From Planctomycetota bacterium (lineage in GTDB: Bacteria > Planctomycetota > Phycisphaerae > WQYP01), in the NCBI GenBank assembly GCA_021818445.1, contig JAKAEB010000006.1:32973-96972 (forward strand): 64,000 nucleotides of DNA, written 5' to 3'. The stretch's first letter is position 1; the number at the start of each line of letters is the position of its first letter. The position numbers and the translations under genes were made by a program. Below the pieces are notes generated by a model. It was not told the DNA's origin, made no database searches, and saw only the letters and a program-made list of their open reading frames with translations. Below, one piece after another: positions 47,494 to 55,713 of this stretch.

Positions 47494-47554
47494 CACAGAC
47501 ATTCCTGTCTGTGGCGCTGTATTCCGAGCTAAATCACAGGCAAGAATGCCTGTG
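47494..47554. repeat. Two tandem perfect hairpins (REP-like)
   Basis: CACAGACA-TTCC-TGTCTGTG (47494-47513) and CACAGGCA-AGAA-TGCCTGTG (47535-47554), each with perfect 8-base arms. The two also form an imperfect 25-base inverted repeat with each other. They could act as a bidirectional terminator or as a repetitive extragenic element; no T-tract follows, which favours the latter. Confidence 0.7.
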
Positions 47555-47590
47555 TCACCTTGGTTAAAGTGAATTCGGGATAAGCCTTTT

Positions 47591-47618
47591 CGCCGGCCGC
47601 GATCCGTGGCCTTATTTA
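47591..47618 (+). repeat. 28-bp direct repeat, copy 2 (overlaps sdhB stop)
   Basis: Identical to 47404-47431. Its last bases are the stop codon (minus-strand TAA at 47612-47614) and final codons of sdhB, so copy 1 looks like a displaced duplicate of the gene end. Confidence 0.8.
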
Positions 47619-48400
47619 CTGAAAAACTTTTTGATGGAGTATACCGTGGCCGCCCGGCCAATGATTCCGATACTTTCAGTGAGGGGAATTTCCTTCGGAC
47701 AGACCTTTACGCAGTTCTGGGCATTGCCACAATCGGTAATCCCCCCTTCACCCATTAATACTTCCATGCGGGCATCCTTTTCCGTTTTGCCGTTCGGATG
47801 CATGTTGTAATATCGGGCGATGGAGAAAATCTGGGCACCAAGAAAATTATTGTCGCGCGTAAATTGCGGACACGCCTCCAGGCAGGAACCGCACGTCATG
47901 CAGCGGGAAAGAGGATACATGGTCTGCTGCTCTTCCGGAGTAATCTTCGGGCCGGGACCAAGGTTGTAAGAACTGTCAATCGGAATCCACGCCTTGATGC
48001 GTTTGAGGTTTTCAAACATGCGCGAGCGATCCACGACCAAATCGCGGATAACCGGAAATTTCGTAAGCGGCTCGATGGTGATCGGCTCATCGGGATGACC
48101 GGATTGAATTTTACGAACCAGCGTGGAACAGGCCTGGCGAACCTTTCCATTGATCAGCATCGTGCAACTGCCGCAGACTTCCTCAAGGCAACTCGCCTCG
48201 TAGGCCGGGGGCGCGACCTGTGCACCTTCGGCGGTAACCGGGTTGGCCGAAATGCTGCGCAGCAGAGAAGTGACGTTACTGCTCGGTGTGCAGGGCACTT
48301 CAAATTGCTGCCAATAGGGATGGGTATCGGGCGTATCCTGCCGGAGAATATTCAATTTGACGGTTTTTTTTATATCGGCCGGGGCGATCATAACGGTCAT
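47612..48400 (-). CDS. sdhB: Succinate dehydrogenase iron-sulfur subunit
   Basis: A 262-residue subunit carrying electrons from SdhA to the quinone site (inner membrane, TCA cycle and respiration). The [2Fe-2S] site is SCLEEVCGSC with a later Cys (RQAC), and the C-terminal cluster motifs are CMTCGSCLEACP and CGNAQNCVKVCP, giving the [4Fe-4S] and [3Fe-4S] sites. Last gene of the leftward sdhCAB operon, 15 bases after sdhA. The start could also be the ATG at 48391, which is better spaced from AAGAGG. Its last codons fall in a 28-base repeat. Confidence 0.95.
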   Translation of the reverse strand: MTVMIAPADIKKTVKLNILRQDTPDTHPYWQQFEVPCTPSSNVTSLLRSISANPVTAEGAQVAPPAYEASCLEEVCGSCTMLINGKVRQACSTLVRKIQSGHPDEPITIEPLTKFPVIRDLVVDRSRMFENLKRIKAWIPIDSSYNLGPGPKITPEEQQTMYPLSRCMTCGSCLEACPQFTRDNNFLGAQIFSIARYYNMHPNGKTEKDARMEVLMGEGGITDCGNAQNCVKVCPKEIPLTESIGIIGRAATVYSIKKFFSK

Positions 48401-48415
48401 CCTCTTAAAGCTAAA

Positions 48416-50344
48416 TCAAACCGCAGCACCGGCGGTTTCAGCCGACGCTGCATTGGTGGCCGGTGCAGTTACTTTGCCGTAGTTGCGAGCCCGGGGCGCT
48501 ACCAGCGAAACATCAACGGGTTCGTAGGAAAGAGTCGCTTTACCATCGACGTAAGACACCAGCGTGCTTTTAAGCCAATGCTCATCGTCGCGTTGCAGAG
48601 CACGCTTATCAAGGGGCAAATCATGACGATCGACAAGTTCATCGGGAATTTTGAAGTGCGATCCGCGCGACTCCTCGCGGGCCAATGCCGCCGACGTGAC
48701 GGCTTCACCCAGCAGGATCATATCCCAGCAGGCGCGGGCAAAGCCAAGCGACTGATTGTTCCACAGGCCGGAATCGGGCAACCCCAGATTGTTCTGGTAC
48801 CGGTCTTTGAGCGATTCAATCAGACTAAGCGTCTGCCTGAGCTTCGCATTGGAGCGGATGATGGTGACATTGTCACTCATCGCTTTGCCCAGTTCCCGAT
48901 GCATGACATAAGGGTTATCGGTGCCCTTGGAATTGAGCAACCGGCTTTGCACCGCCTGCTGGCCGGCAACCGCCGCATCATAAATGGTCTGTGCCTGCTC
49001 CGCGACAGGGGGCTGCGACTCAATGAATTTTTTAATGCCCGGTGCCATGAACAATCCCGTGAAGATGCAGGACAGCAGGGAATTGGCCCCCAGACGGTTG
49101 GCGCCGTGATACTGGTAGTCCGCCTCGCCGGCGGCATAGAGCCCGGTGATGTTGGTCATCTGATTGCGCGGGTCAGCCTTGCGTAAACCACCCGTCTTTT
49201 CATCTTTGGCAAAGTCCACCCAGAGTCCGCCCATGGAATAGTGGACGGCGGGATAGATTTTCATCGGTTCAAGCAGCGGATCAACACCCACGAATTTTTC
49301 ATAAATTTCCAAGATGCCACCGAGTTTGCGTTTCAGCACGTCATAAGGAATGCCGGTGGCTTTTTCCGTCAGGTCCAGGTACACCATCTGCCCGCCGCCG
49401 ATGCCATATCCCTGTTCACAGATATAAAATATTTCGCGGGTGGCGATATCACGAGGCACAATATTTTTGTATTTGGGATAGAGACGCTCGAGGAAATAAT
49501 CCCGCTCCTGTTCGGGGATGTCATTGGGGTGGCGGGAATCCTGCCGCTTTTTGGGCACCCACAGGCGGCCCCCCTCGCCACGGGCCGACTCGCTCATCAG
49601 GCGGCACTTATCCTCGCCGGGGATGGCCGTGGGATGCACTTGAACAAATTCCGGGTTGCCAAGTCTGGCTCCGGCCTGATAGCACCGTGCCGTACCGGAG
49701 CCGGTGCAAATGATGCTCATCGTGCTTTGACCGAATATCAGCCCATTGCCGCCAGTGGCCATTACCACCGCGTCGGCACGGAAAGACCTTATCTGCATGG
49801 TACGAAGGTCCTGCGCCACAATACCGACACAACGACCGTTGTCATCCAATACGGGGGCTAAAAATTCCCAGAATTCATATTTGGTAACGTGGCCCTGCAC
49901 CTCATGATGCCGCACCTGTTCATCAAGGGCGTAAAGTAGCTGCTGGCCAGTGGTGGCACCGGCGTAAAAGGTGCGCTTGTAAAGTGAACCGCCAAAAAGC
50001 CGCAGATCGCGGTTACCTTCCGGCGTACGACTGAAGGGCACCCCCATGCGGTCGAGGAGGTCGATAATCGCCGGGGCCATGCGTGCCATTTCCAGCACGG
50101 GTGGCTGGTGGGCTAAAAAATCACCACCGAAAACCGTCTCATCGAAATGCTCCCACTCGCTGTAACCCTGCTGGCGGGCGACATCGTTGCAGGCATTGAT
50201 GCCGCCCTGAGCGCACACACTGTGCGACCGTTTCACGGGTACGAGGGAGAAAAGATCAACGGCCACGCCTTCTTCCGAAAGCTTCATGGACGTAGAGAGG
50301 CCTGCCAATCCGCCGCCAACAACAATCACACGTTTTTGGGCCAT
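48416..50344 (-). CDS. sdhA: Succinate dehydrogenase flavoprotein subunit
   Basis: A 642-residue flavoprotein oxidising succinate to fumarate. The N-terminal FAD site VIVVGGGLAGLSTSMKLSE is intact. HSVCAQGGINA holds the His that binds FAD covalently. Later motifs are LIFGQSTMSI, FVQVHPTAIPG and ARGEGGRLW in the active-site region, and HYSMGGLWVD with GLYAAGEADYQYHGANRLGA near residue 395-420. The layout resembles the Bacillus/delta-proteobacterial type with a single cytochrome b subunit. Middle gene of sdhCAB, 30 bases after sdhC. Confidence 0.95.
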   Translation of the reverse strand: MAQKRVIVVGGGLAGLSTSMKLSEEGVAVDLFSLVPVKRSHSVCAQGGINACNDVARQQGYSEWEHFDETVFGGDFLAHQPPVLEMARMAPAIIDLLDRMGVPFSRTPEGNRDLRLFGGSLYKRTFYAGATTGQQLLYALDEQVRHHEVQGHVTKYEFWEFLAPVLDDNGRCVGIVAQDLRTMQIRSFRADAVVMATGGNGLIFGQSTMSIICTGSGTARCYQAGARLGNPEFVQVHPTAIPGEDKCRLMSESARGEGGRLWVPKKRQDSRHPNDIPEQERDYFLERLYPKYKNIVPRDIATREIFYICEQGYGIGGGQMVYLDLTEKATGIPYDVLKRKLGGILEIYEKFVGVDPLLEPMKIYPAVHYSMGGLWVDFAKDEKTGGLRKADPRNQMTNITGLYAAGEADYQYHGANRLGANSLLSCIFTGLFMAPGIKKFIESQPPVAEQAQTIYDAAVAGQQAVQSRLLNSKGTDNPYVMHRELGKAMSDNVTIIRSNAKLRQTLSLIESLKDRYQNNLGLPDSGLWNNQSLGFARACWDMILLGEAVTSAALAREESRGSHFKIPDELVDRHDLPLDKRALQRDDEHWLKSTLVSYVDGKATLSYEPVDVSLVAPRARNYGKVTAPATNAASAETAGAAV

Positions 50345-50374
50345 GTGTACAACTCCATCAGCTCAGGCAAAAAA

Positions 50375-51286
50375 TCAGGCCCCTTGCAGGGTTTTTTTTT
50401 CGGTGCGCGCCCTTATACCGGTAGTATAGGCATGAAGATTTAACGGGGTAACGCCGGGTGTCACCTTCCGCGCGGGTGCGGAAAGCACCATCGTGCCGGA
50501 GTTCTTTTTGGGGACGACACCGGGCTTACCCAGCACCGTGACACCCAGCCAGGCGATGGTACCTATAATGCCAACCACCACACCTATCGCCACACAAACA
50601 TTGCCCCATCGTCGCTGTGCTTTGGCGGTAATGGTGAGGCCCCATGCGATGGCGGCCGTCCATAATCCATTGGCCAGATGATAAACCGCCGCCCACACAC
50701 CCAAAAAGTAAAGCCCATCGGAAAGGATATTGGCCCAGAACCATGGGTTATGCGAGTACGGCGTTTTGATGGCATCCACCGTGCTGGTATAGGCAAAGTT
50801 CATATGAAACCACGGGAAACTGGATAGCGCTGACCAATGCGTCAAACCGTAAATGAGGCCAAGCCCCCAGCGATGCAGCGTCGCGAGGTGATACGCCAAA
50901 AACACCAGCAACACCAGGCCGCTCACACGTTGCAGTGTGTAGCGGATGTTACCACCATAGTTATAGTGCACGGCGTTCCACTTCACGCCGCTGCTGGTGA
51001 TGTATAAACCGTAGAGCACATGGATCAACAGGGGCAGAAAAATAAAGGTAAATTCAACAAACCCCAGATTGGGTCCCAGCGCGTGGATATTGTTAACTTC
51101 CTGCTGGTACACGGCTGGGCTTAGTGAAGTTGCATTAACCGTAAGATGAAAGGCGACAAACCCGCCAAAAGCCAGGCCAGCCAACGAGTGGATGCGCCTG
51201 AGCCAAAAGTGAAGTTGCCCGGGTGGTGACGAATAGTCAGGTGCGGAGGGGTGTTTGCCGACTGAACCCTCCATAGCGGTAGTCAC
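50375..51286 (-). CDS. sdhC: Succinate dehydrogenase cytochrome b subunit
   Basis: A 303-residue membrane anchor of the cytochrome b558 type, with five predicted helices and histidines for two hemes (in RRIHSLAGLAFGGFVAFHL, VFLAYHLATLHRW and AAVYHLANGLWTAAIAWG). It passes electrons to menaquinone or ubiquinone. First gene of the leftward operon. It starts at GTG 51286, with AGGAGTTATCACC upstream. The roughly 60-residue C-terminal tail (KKNSGTMVLSAPARKVTPG onward) is an extension absent from Bacillus SdhC, which is about 200 residues. sdhA follows at once. Confidence 0.9.
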   Translation of the reverse strand: MTTAMEGSVGKHPSAPDYSSPPGQLHFWLRRIHSLAGLAFGGFVAFHLTVNATSLSPAVYQQEVNNIHALGPNLGFVEFTFIFLPLLIHVLYGLYITSSGVKWNAVHYNYGGNIRYTLQRVSGLVLLVFLAYHLATLHRWGLGLIYGLTHWSALSSFPWFHMNFAYTSTVDAIKTPYSHNPWFWANILSDGLYFLGVWAAVYHLANGLWTAAIAWGLTITAKAQRRWGNVCVAIGVVVGIIGTIAWLGVTVLGKPGVVPKKNSGTMVLSAPARKVTPGVTPLNLHAYTTGIRARTEKKTLQGA

Positions 51287-51398
51287 GGTGATAACTCCTC
51301 ATATCAGTGCGCTTGCCCGACGCCCGAACAACAGCGGATTTTAGAGGTGATTGGACGCCGTATCAAGATGCCGATGCACACGGTGATCAATCACCCAA

Positions 51399-53396
51399 TT
51401 AATGGGCGGCTTTGTAATCCGTGCGGGCCTCTATTTGCTTCATCGCAAACCATGGCACATATGCCTGCTGCGAGGGATCGTTGAGCATGGACTGTTCGGC
51501 ACCTTCCAGCAGCATCGGATTTTTTAGCGCGTTGGCCGGCACGGCGTCATATCCGCCAAGTTGCATCACGATTGCAAGCAAATAGCGGTGCAGCACCACC
51601 ACAGCCGCCGGATGATGAGGGCCAACAAGACGACCTGCACCCAAGGCTGTCAATTCCGATTTGGTCAGTGAGGAAAAGGCGGTGGTTTTGGCTCCGTGCA
51701 GGTGCGCATCATAAGCCAGATTGAAGGCGGCACCTACCAGTTTGCGGCTGCGGAAATTCAGACCATGGATGCGCGCCGGCACCGCCACTCGCGGCGATTG
51801 CGGCACACCAGGATACAAAGATTCAGGTTTAAGCGGATGAAAGATGCCAGAATCCTTCACCGCCAGATGGTGCAGGGCGGCCGTCTTGATCAATCCGGTT
51901 CGTGGTGCCGAGGCGGCAATTTCCGCCCCCTGCTGCACAAGTGTCTTGAGAGCCAGATAAAGTTTTGCGGCACGCAGCACTTTGCCTTGCACCTGTTTGA
52001 TATTTTTGGGGTCATGCGCCGGACTTACCGCCGTTACACGATACACATACACATCACCCGTGGTGCGGTTGGTCAGTACAGGTCCCTGCCGCCCCACCTG
52101 CAAGTGCAGCAGAAGCCCATCCCCCTGCGAATGCGGGTCCAGTGCGCGAACGCGCACGGCGAGATATGCAACGCCTTCCGACTGCGGCAAAACACCCGGG
52201 GCCGTTTCAGCAGTTGACAAATCCTGGTAGTTATCAAGTTGTGATGCAGACGTCCAGTGCGTGATCCGACCGATTTGCGGCTTGTATCCAAACCGGGCGG
52301 CCAGTTTGCCCACGATGGTGCTGTAATGTACCCATTTCGCAGTCGCGATCGGCTTGCGGAAGCCAGCCGCGTCAAACGCCTTCCAGGGCCGATCGGCCAT
52401 ATGGTTGGCGGCGGAGGCCATGCGCACAAACAGGGCCTGGATTTTTTTATCAATCTGGTCGCGAACCAACTCGGTCTTCACGCTGTCAAACGACTGATAT
52501 GTGGCGGGTGTTTTAACCCCTTTTACCGTTTTTGCCGGTGTCAATTCAAAATCTGATTTATGGGTTTTGTAATAGGTGTAGGCGGCCGACACATCATTCA
52601 AACTGGGATGCATGGTTTTAGCCACATCCGCCGCATTAAATTTGATAAATTCCAGCTTGACGCGGTTGGGATACCGGAAGCCGAAGGGATATCGCGCACC
52701 GGCGATCATGGGTGGCCTGGCGGTTTTTAACGGGTTCCACGGCAAAACAGATTTGTACCGCCTGAATAATAATTTCATCAGCACCGAGGTGGGCTTAATG
52801 GGATGGTGTTTAATCCATTGCCGTGCCGAAAGCCGCACATATTGCATCTGCAGGCTGGTGGTGATGCGCGTGACATAATGCAGCACCTGCGGACGGCTGG
52901 GCGTGGATGTTTGGGTGGCAAGCTGATACATCCGATCCACCATACTGAGTTGGCCCAGGGCCTGCGCCACATTTTCCACGGCAAAGTTGGAACTGGCCGT
53001 GACCGATGCAATGGCGCGGTCAAAAGCCTTCGTACCCTGCATGTCGGCGGGAAAGCCATTATCCGGCAGCAGGCCGTAGTGGCGGGCCTCGTGGGCAAGG
53101 AGAAAAAACTTCAGGGTCGTATCAGACCGGGAACTGTTGCCCTCCCAGTTCATATATTCCTCGGCAAAGCGCGGGTCGTTCCGGGCCATAATTTTCAGCA
53201 CGCGAACATCAATCTGATAAGGCACAAGCTGGGTGTTGGTAACCGGCGTCGTGCCGAGATGCCCGATGACGAAGGTTGCTGCACCGGAACCGCTGCCACT
53301 GGTGTAGGCGTACCCCAGCAAAAAGGTGATCATAAGCACCACACCAAAAACCGCCATCAGCGGCTTGCTGTATTTTCGCATTAAGGACATGGACAT
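51399..53396 (-). CDS. PpiD/SurA-like membrane-anchored periplasmic folding factor (tentative)
   Basis: A 665-residue protein. One N-terminal membrane helix (about 12-33, LMAVFGVVLMITFLLGYAYT) is followed by a long, mostly helical extracytoplasmic region. The start of that region (VIGHLGTTPVTNTQLVPYQI, then a helical bundle) has the layout of the SurA/PpiD N-terminal chaperone domain, where a short strand pair precedes helices. A parvulin core is not obvious, so prolyl isomerase activity is doubtful. ATG at 53396 is used. It lies 110 bases upstream of sdhC on the same strand; a role in folding surface proteins is inferred only. Confidence 0.5.
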   Translation of the reverse strand: MSMSLMRKYSKPLMAVFGVVLMITFLLGYAYTSGSGSGAATFVIGHLGTTPVTNTQLVPYQIDVRVLKIMARNDPRFAEEYMNWEGNSSRSDTTLKFFLLAHEARHYGLLPDNGFPADMQGTKAFDRAIASVTASSNFAVENVAQALGQLSMVDRMYQLATQTSTPSRPQVLHYVTRITTSLQMQYVRLSARQWIKHHPIKPTSVLMKLLFRRYKSVLPWNPLKTARPPMIAGARYPFGFRYPNRVKLEFIKFNAADVAKTMHPSLNDVSAAYTYYKTHKSDFELTPAKTVKGVKTPATYQSFDSVKTELVRDQIDKKIQALFVRMASAANHMADRPWKAFDAAGFRKPIATAKWVHYSTIVGKLAARFGYKPQIGRITHWTSASQLDNYQDLSTAETAPGVLPQSEGVAYLAVRVRALDPHSQGDGLLLHLQVGRQGPVLTNRTTGDVYVYRVTAVSPAHDPKNIKQVQGKVLRAAKLYLALKTLVQQGAEIAASAPRTGLIKTAALHHLAVKDSGIFHPLKPESLYPGVPQSPRVAVPARIHGLNFRSRKLVGAAFNLAYDAHLHGAKTTAFSSLTKSELTALGAGRLVGPHHPAAVVVLHRYLLAIVMQLGGYDAVPANALKNPMLLEGAEQSMLNDPSQQAYVPWFAMKQIEARTDYKAAH

Positions 53397-53648
53397 TGTT
53401 TTATACTTTCCACCATTCGCCAATACTGAGAACGACTACCGTCCCCATCCCATGGATTAAACCCAAGAGGATACTTGATTAGCCCGATGGCGTAAATTGC
53501 GCTGGGAGTAACGTGCAATTGCGTTGGTTTGCCCGCAATGCTGAAGTTGGCCGAAGGGCGGGTTCCCAAGCCCAATGAAACTATTTTGGACAAAATCTGC
53601 CGCTATGGTTAATTTGAAGCCCAACATCAAAATACTGGAGACCGATAC

Positions 53649-55034
53649 ATGGAAAAAGCCCGGCGAAGTGTGTTAATCCTGACATTAGCATTGGCGTGCG
53701 GCACGTTGGTGATGGGCCGCGCCAGCACTTGTGATGCCGCCGCGACTGCAAATGCTGCTGGCGGCATGGCGTATGCCTCCGTTTCGCGGGCGGCGGCGTT
53801 TGCCGTACAAAAACAGTTGCAGAACAAAATCGCCAAAGCAGGATGGTGGAGTGGAATTGTCCGTAAGCCAAACGGATCGCTCCATCATGAATATCTTGTG
53901 CCGGGTGCGGACTATACCCAGCTATTTGACTGGGATACCTATTTCATGGGTGTGGCATTAAGCCATCTTCATCGTGGAAAAAGTCTGGCTGGTTCGGTGA
54001 AGGATTTTCTGCACTTCACCGACAGTCATTGGTCCTATCGGGGTTACACCCCGCGAGAGGTGGCCGGTCGGCATTTATGGGCCCTGCCGGAGATGTGCAA
54101 ACCTTTTCTTGCGCAGATGGCGTTGCGGGCGACATTAACCCTGCACCATGTGGCATGGCTTAAGCCGTATTACGCGCGCTTGAAAGATACGCTTTGGTAT
54201 TGGCGCCATGCGCGGCGTGCAAGCGACGGACTGTTTACCTGGTTTGACGGCGTGGAGAGTGGTTGCGACAACAGCCCGGCGGTCATTAATGTTCCGGCCA
54301 ACCGCACGGAAGGTGTCGACCTTGCCTGTTACATTTATCGCGAATACCTTGCCATGGCGGATCTGGCAAGCCTGCTGGGAAAGCGCGCCGATGTTCTCCG
54401 ATACCAACACCGCGCGGTAAAACTTAAAGCGCTCATTGAGACCAGACTTTGGGACGCAAAGGCGGGAACGTTTTACAACCGTAACAGCCGGACGGGTGCA
54501 TTTATACGCGTGCCGGAATGGACCAATCTGGTGCCGCTTTGGGCCCATGTTGCTTCCGCCCGCCAGGCACGAATTATGATTAAACGCCATGTGCTTAATC
54601 TGCACCAATTCTGGACACCTTTTGGAATCCGCTCTCTCGCACCGTCAAGTGCGTCGTACCATCCGATCAGCGGTTATTGGCAGGGGCCGATCTGGATCAT
54701 CAGCAATTATATGGTTATGCACGGTTTAATGAATTATGGCTACGATGCGCCGGCCCGCACACTGGCGTATGAGACCGCCAGCATCTTGCTGCACGATATT
54801 AATACGACTGGCGGCATGCATGAAACGTACAACCCGCGGACGGGCGTGGGGCAAAATCAGGGCTTATTTAAGAGCTGGGATATGCTCGGGTCGTATATGG
54901 TGCAGGAGGCGTACAGCGGCAAAGACGCCGCGGGCATTCCCACCGTAGAAAAAATTAATTCCATGTGGCAAGCATGGCATCACGCCGCAAAGCACCCCGC
55001 GCACCATACTTTGCACCACACCGCCGCGCGATAG
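53649..55034 (+). CDS. Exported (alpha/alpha)6 glycosidase, trehalase/GH63-like (clan GH-G)
   Basis: A 461-residue secreted enzyme. Signal peptide about 1-31 (ILTLALACGTLVMGRASTC DAA). The helical-barrel motifs fit clan GH-G (GH37 trehalase, GH63): YTQLFDWDTYFMGVAL near residue 94, a GLFTWFDGVESGCDNSP block near 200, ISGYWQGPIWIISNYM near 340 and GGMHETYNPRTG near 385. The putative general acid is the Asp in the WFDGVESGCDNSP region and the base Glu is in HETYNP. It is closest in length to mannosylglycerate-hydrolase-like GH63. Substrate unknown. Confidence 0.75.
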   Translation: MEKARRSVLILTLALACGTLVMGRASTCDAAATANAAGGMAYASVSRAAAFAVQKQLQNKIAKAGWWSGIVRKPNGSLHHEYLVPGADYTQLFDWDTYFMGVALSHLHRGKSLAGSVKDFLHFTDSHWSYRGYTPREVAGRHLWALPEMCKPFLAQMALRATLTLHHVAWLKPYYARLKDTLWYWRHARRASDGLFTWFDGVESGCDNSPAVINVPANRTEGVDLACYIYREYLAMADLASLLGKRADVLRYQHRAVKLKALIETRLWDAKAGTFYNRNSRTGAFIRVPEWTNLVPLWAHVASARQARIMIKRHVLNLHQFWTPFGIRSLAPSSASYHPISGYWQGPIWIISNYMVMHGLMNYGYDAPARTLAYETASILLHDINTTGGMHETYNPRTGVGQNQGLFKSWDMLGSYMVQEAYSGKDAAGIPTVEKINSMWQAWHHAAKHPAHHTLHHTAAR

Positions 55035-55383
55035 ATTCTGTGGTGCCGCACGGCCTTTTGCCGCGGTCGTCGCAACGCCCATGGCTGCTGCGGCATGGTG
55101 AGGCAGCCGAAATTAAGCGCGACGCCACGCGGCCGTGAATCCGCGAGGCCACGCAGCGGCGAGACCAATCATCCGTGCATCCGCGCAGCCGCTTCACTTT
55201 GCGGCTTTCTTGTGCCTTAACCCCGAACTGCCGTTCGTCCATTTCCGGTTGCAGCGGGACACTGAAATTGATCATCAAATGAGTATGCGTTCGCCCGGGG
55301 TCAAGCGGGCCTCTGTCAGAAATTCCTTTGACAAGTCTATTAGTTACGGATAGACATAGTGTTCCTTTGGAGGAGGCGTTGCC
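55035..55383. other. Junction region before the defence locus
   Basis: About 350 bases between the glycosidase and the accessory locus. No gene or integrase is visible. It contains a good sigma-70-like promoter (55328-55356) and the strong GGAGGAGG ribosome-binding site at about 55369-55376 of the regulator gene. Confidence 0.5.
55328..55356 (+). promoter_or_regulatory. Sigma-70-like promoter of the defence operon
   Basis: A perfect -35 box TTGACA (55328-55333), a 17-base spacer and a -10-like TAGACA (55351-55356), about 28 bases before the GTG of the regulator pseudogene. The -10 box is weak, as expected for a regulated promoter. Confidence 0.5.
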
Positions 55384-55713
55384 GTGGCCTATCGGCGCTC
55401 GCAGGAGATCGAACAAAAGCTTGAAGCAGTGCACTCCCATCGGGCGTGGCGGGTTTGTCGCTCGCCCATTGGCAATAATTATTGGCGCTTTGATTCCCAC
55501 GGTTTCCCGTTGCCTGGTCGCCCTCCGCGCGGCCAAAATATTCGATCTGAAAAACGGGCTGAAGGCTGGCAATCTGTTCTATATTCCGGCCCCCCATTAC
55601 CCGGATGCCGAGCTACGCAAGCAGCCAGCACGGGTTATGGTTCGGAGGCGACGGCGACTACCGGGCGTCGCCGGACCAGTACCACCGATGCCAAACGCCG
55701 GAAGGATGCCTAG
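55384..55713 (+). pseudogene. Frameshifted winged-helix (HTH) regulator of the defence operon
   Basis: The frame from GTG 55384 begins AYRRSQEIEQKLEAV, then loses sense. Frame +1 carries the middle of a helix-turn-helix protein (FVARPLAIIIGALIPTVSRC, then LVALRA). The first frame resumes with GQNIRSEKRAEGWQSVLY. Joined together, these three pieces make a continuous small winged-helix protein whose recognition helix is IPTVSRCLVALR. Two compensating shifts are therefore needed, near 55430-55450 and near 55530. The last frame ends in TAG at 55711-55713, overlapping the GTG of the helicase. Such HTH genes commonly lead R-M-type operons. Loss could leave the operon unregulated; sequencing error is an alternative. 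Confidence 0.6.

Larger units (their letters stand above)
47186..47611. other. Intergenic region with direct repeats and paired hairpins
   Basis: About 430 bases between leftward GH35 and leftward sdhB. It contains a 28-base direct repeat (47404-47431, again at 47591-47618, where it runs into the sdhB 3' end) and two palindromes between them (47494-47513, 47535-47554). The GH35 promoter should lie near 47190-47360. No coding frame is convincing. Confidence 0.6.

Noticed and set aside
47798..49186. 462-codon open frame on the plus strand across sdhB and sdhA
   Set aside because: Antisense to two well-supported succinate dehydrogenase genes; the protein matches nothing and such shadows are expected in GC-rich DNA.
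50390..50420. Terminator-like CCCTGCAAGGG hairpin with an A/T run at the sdhC-sdhA junction
   Set aside because: It lies within the last codons of sdhC, inside an operon, and the T-run is on the wrong side for the minus-strand transcript.
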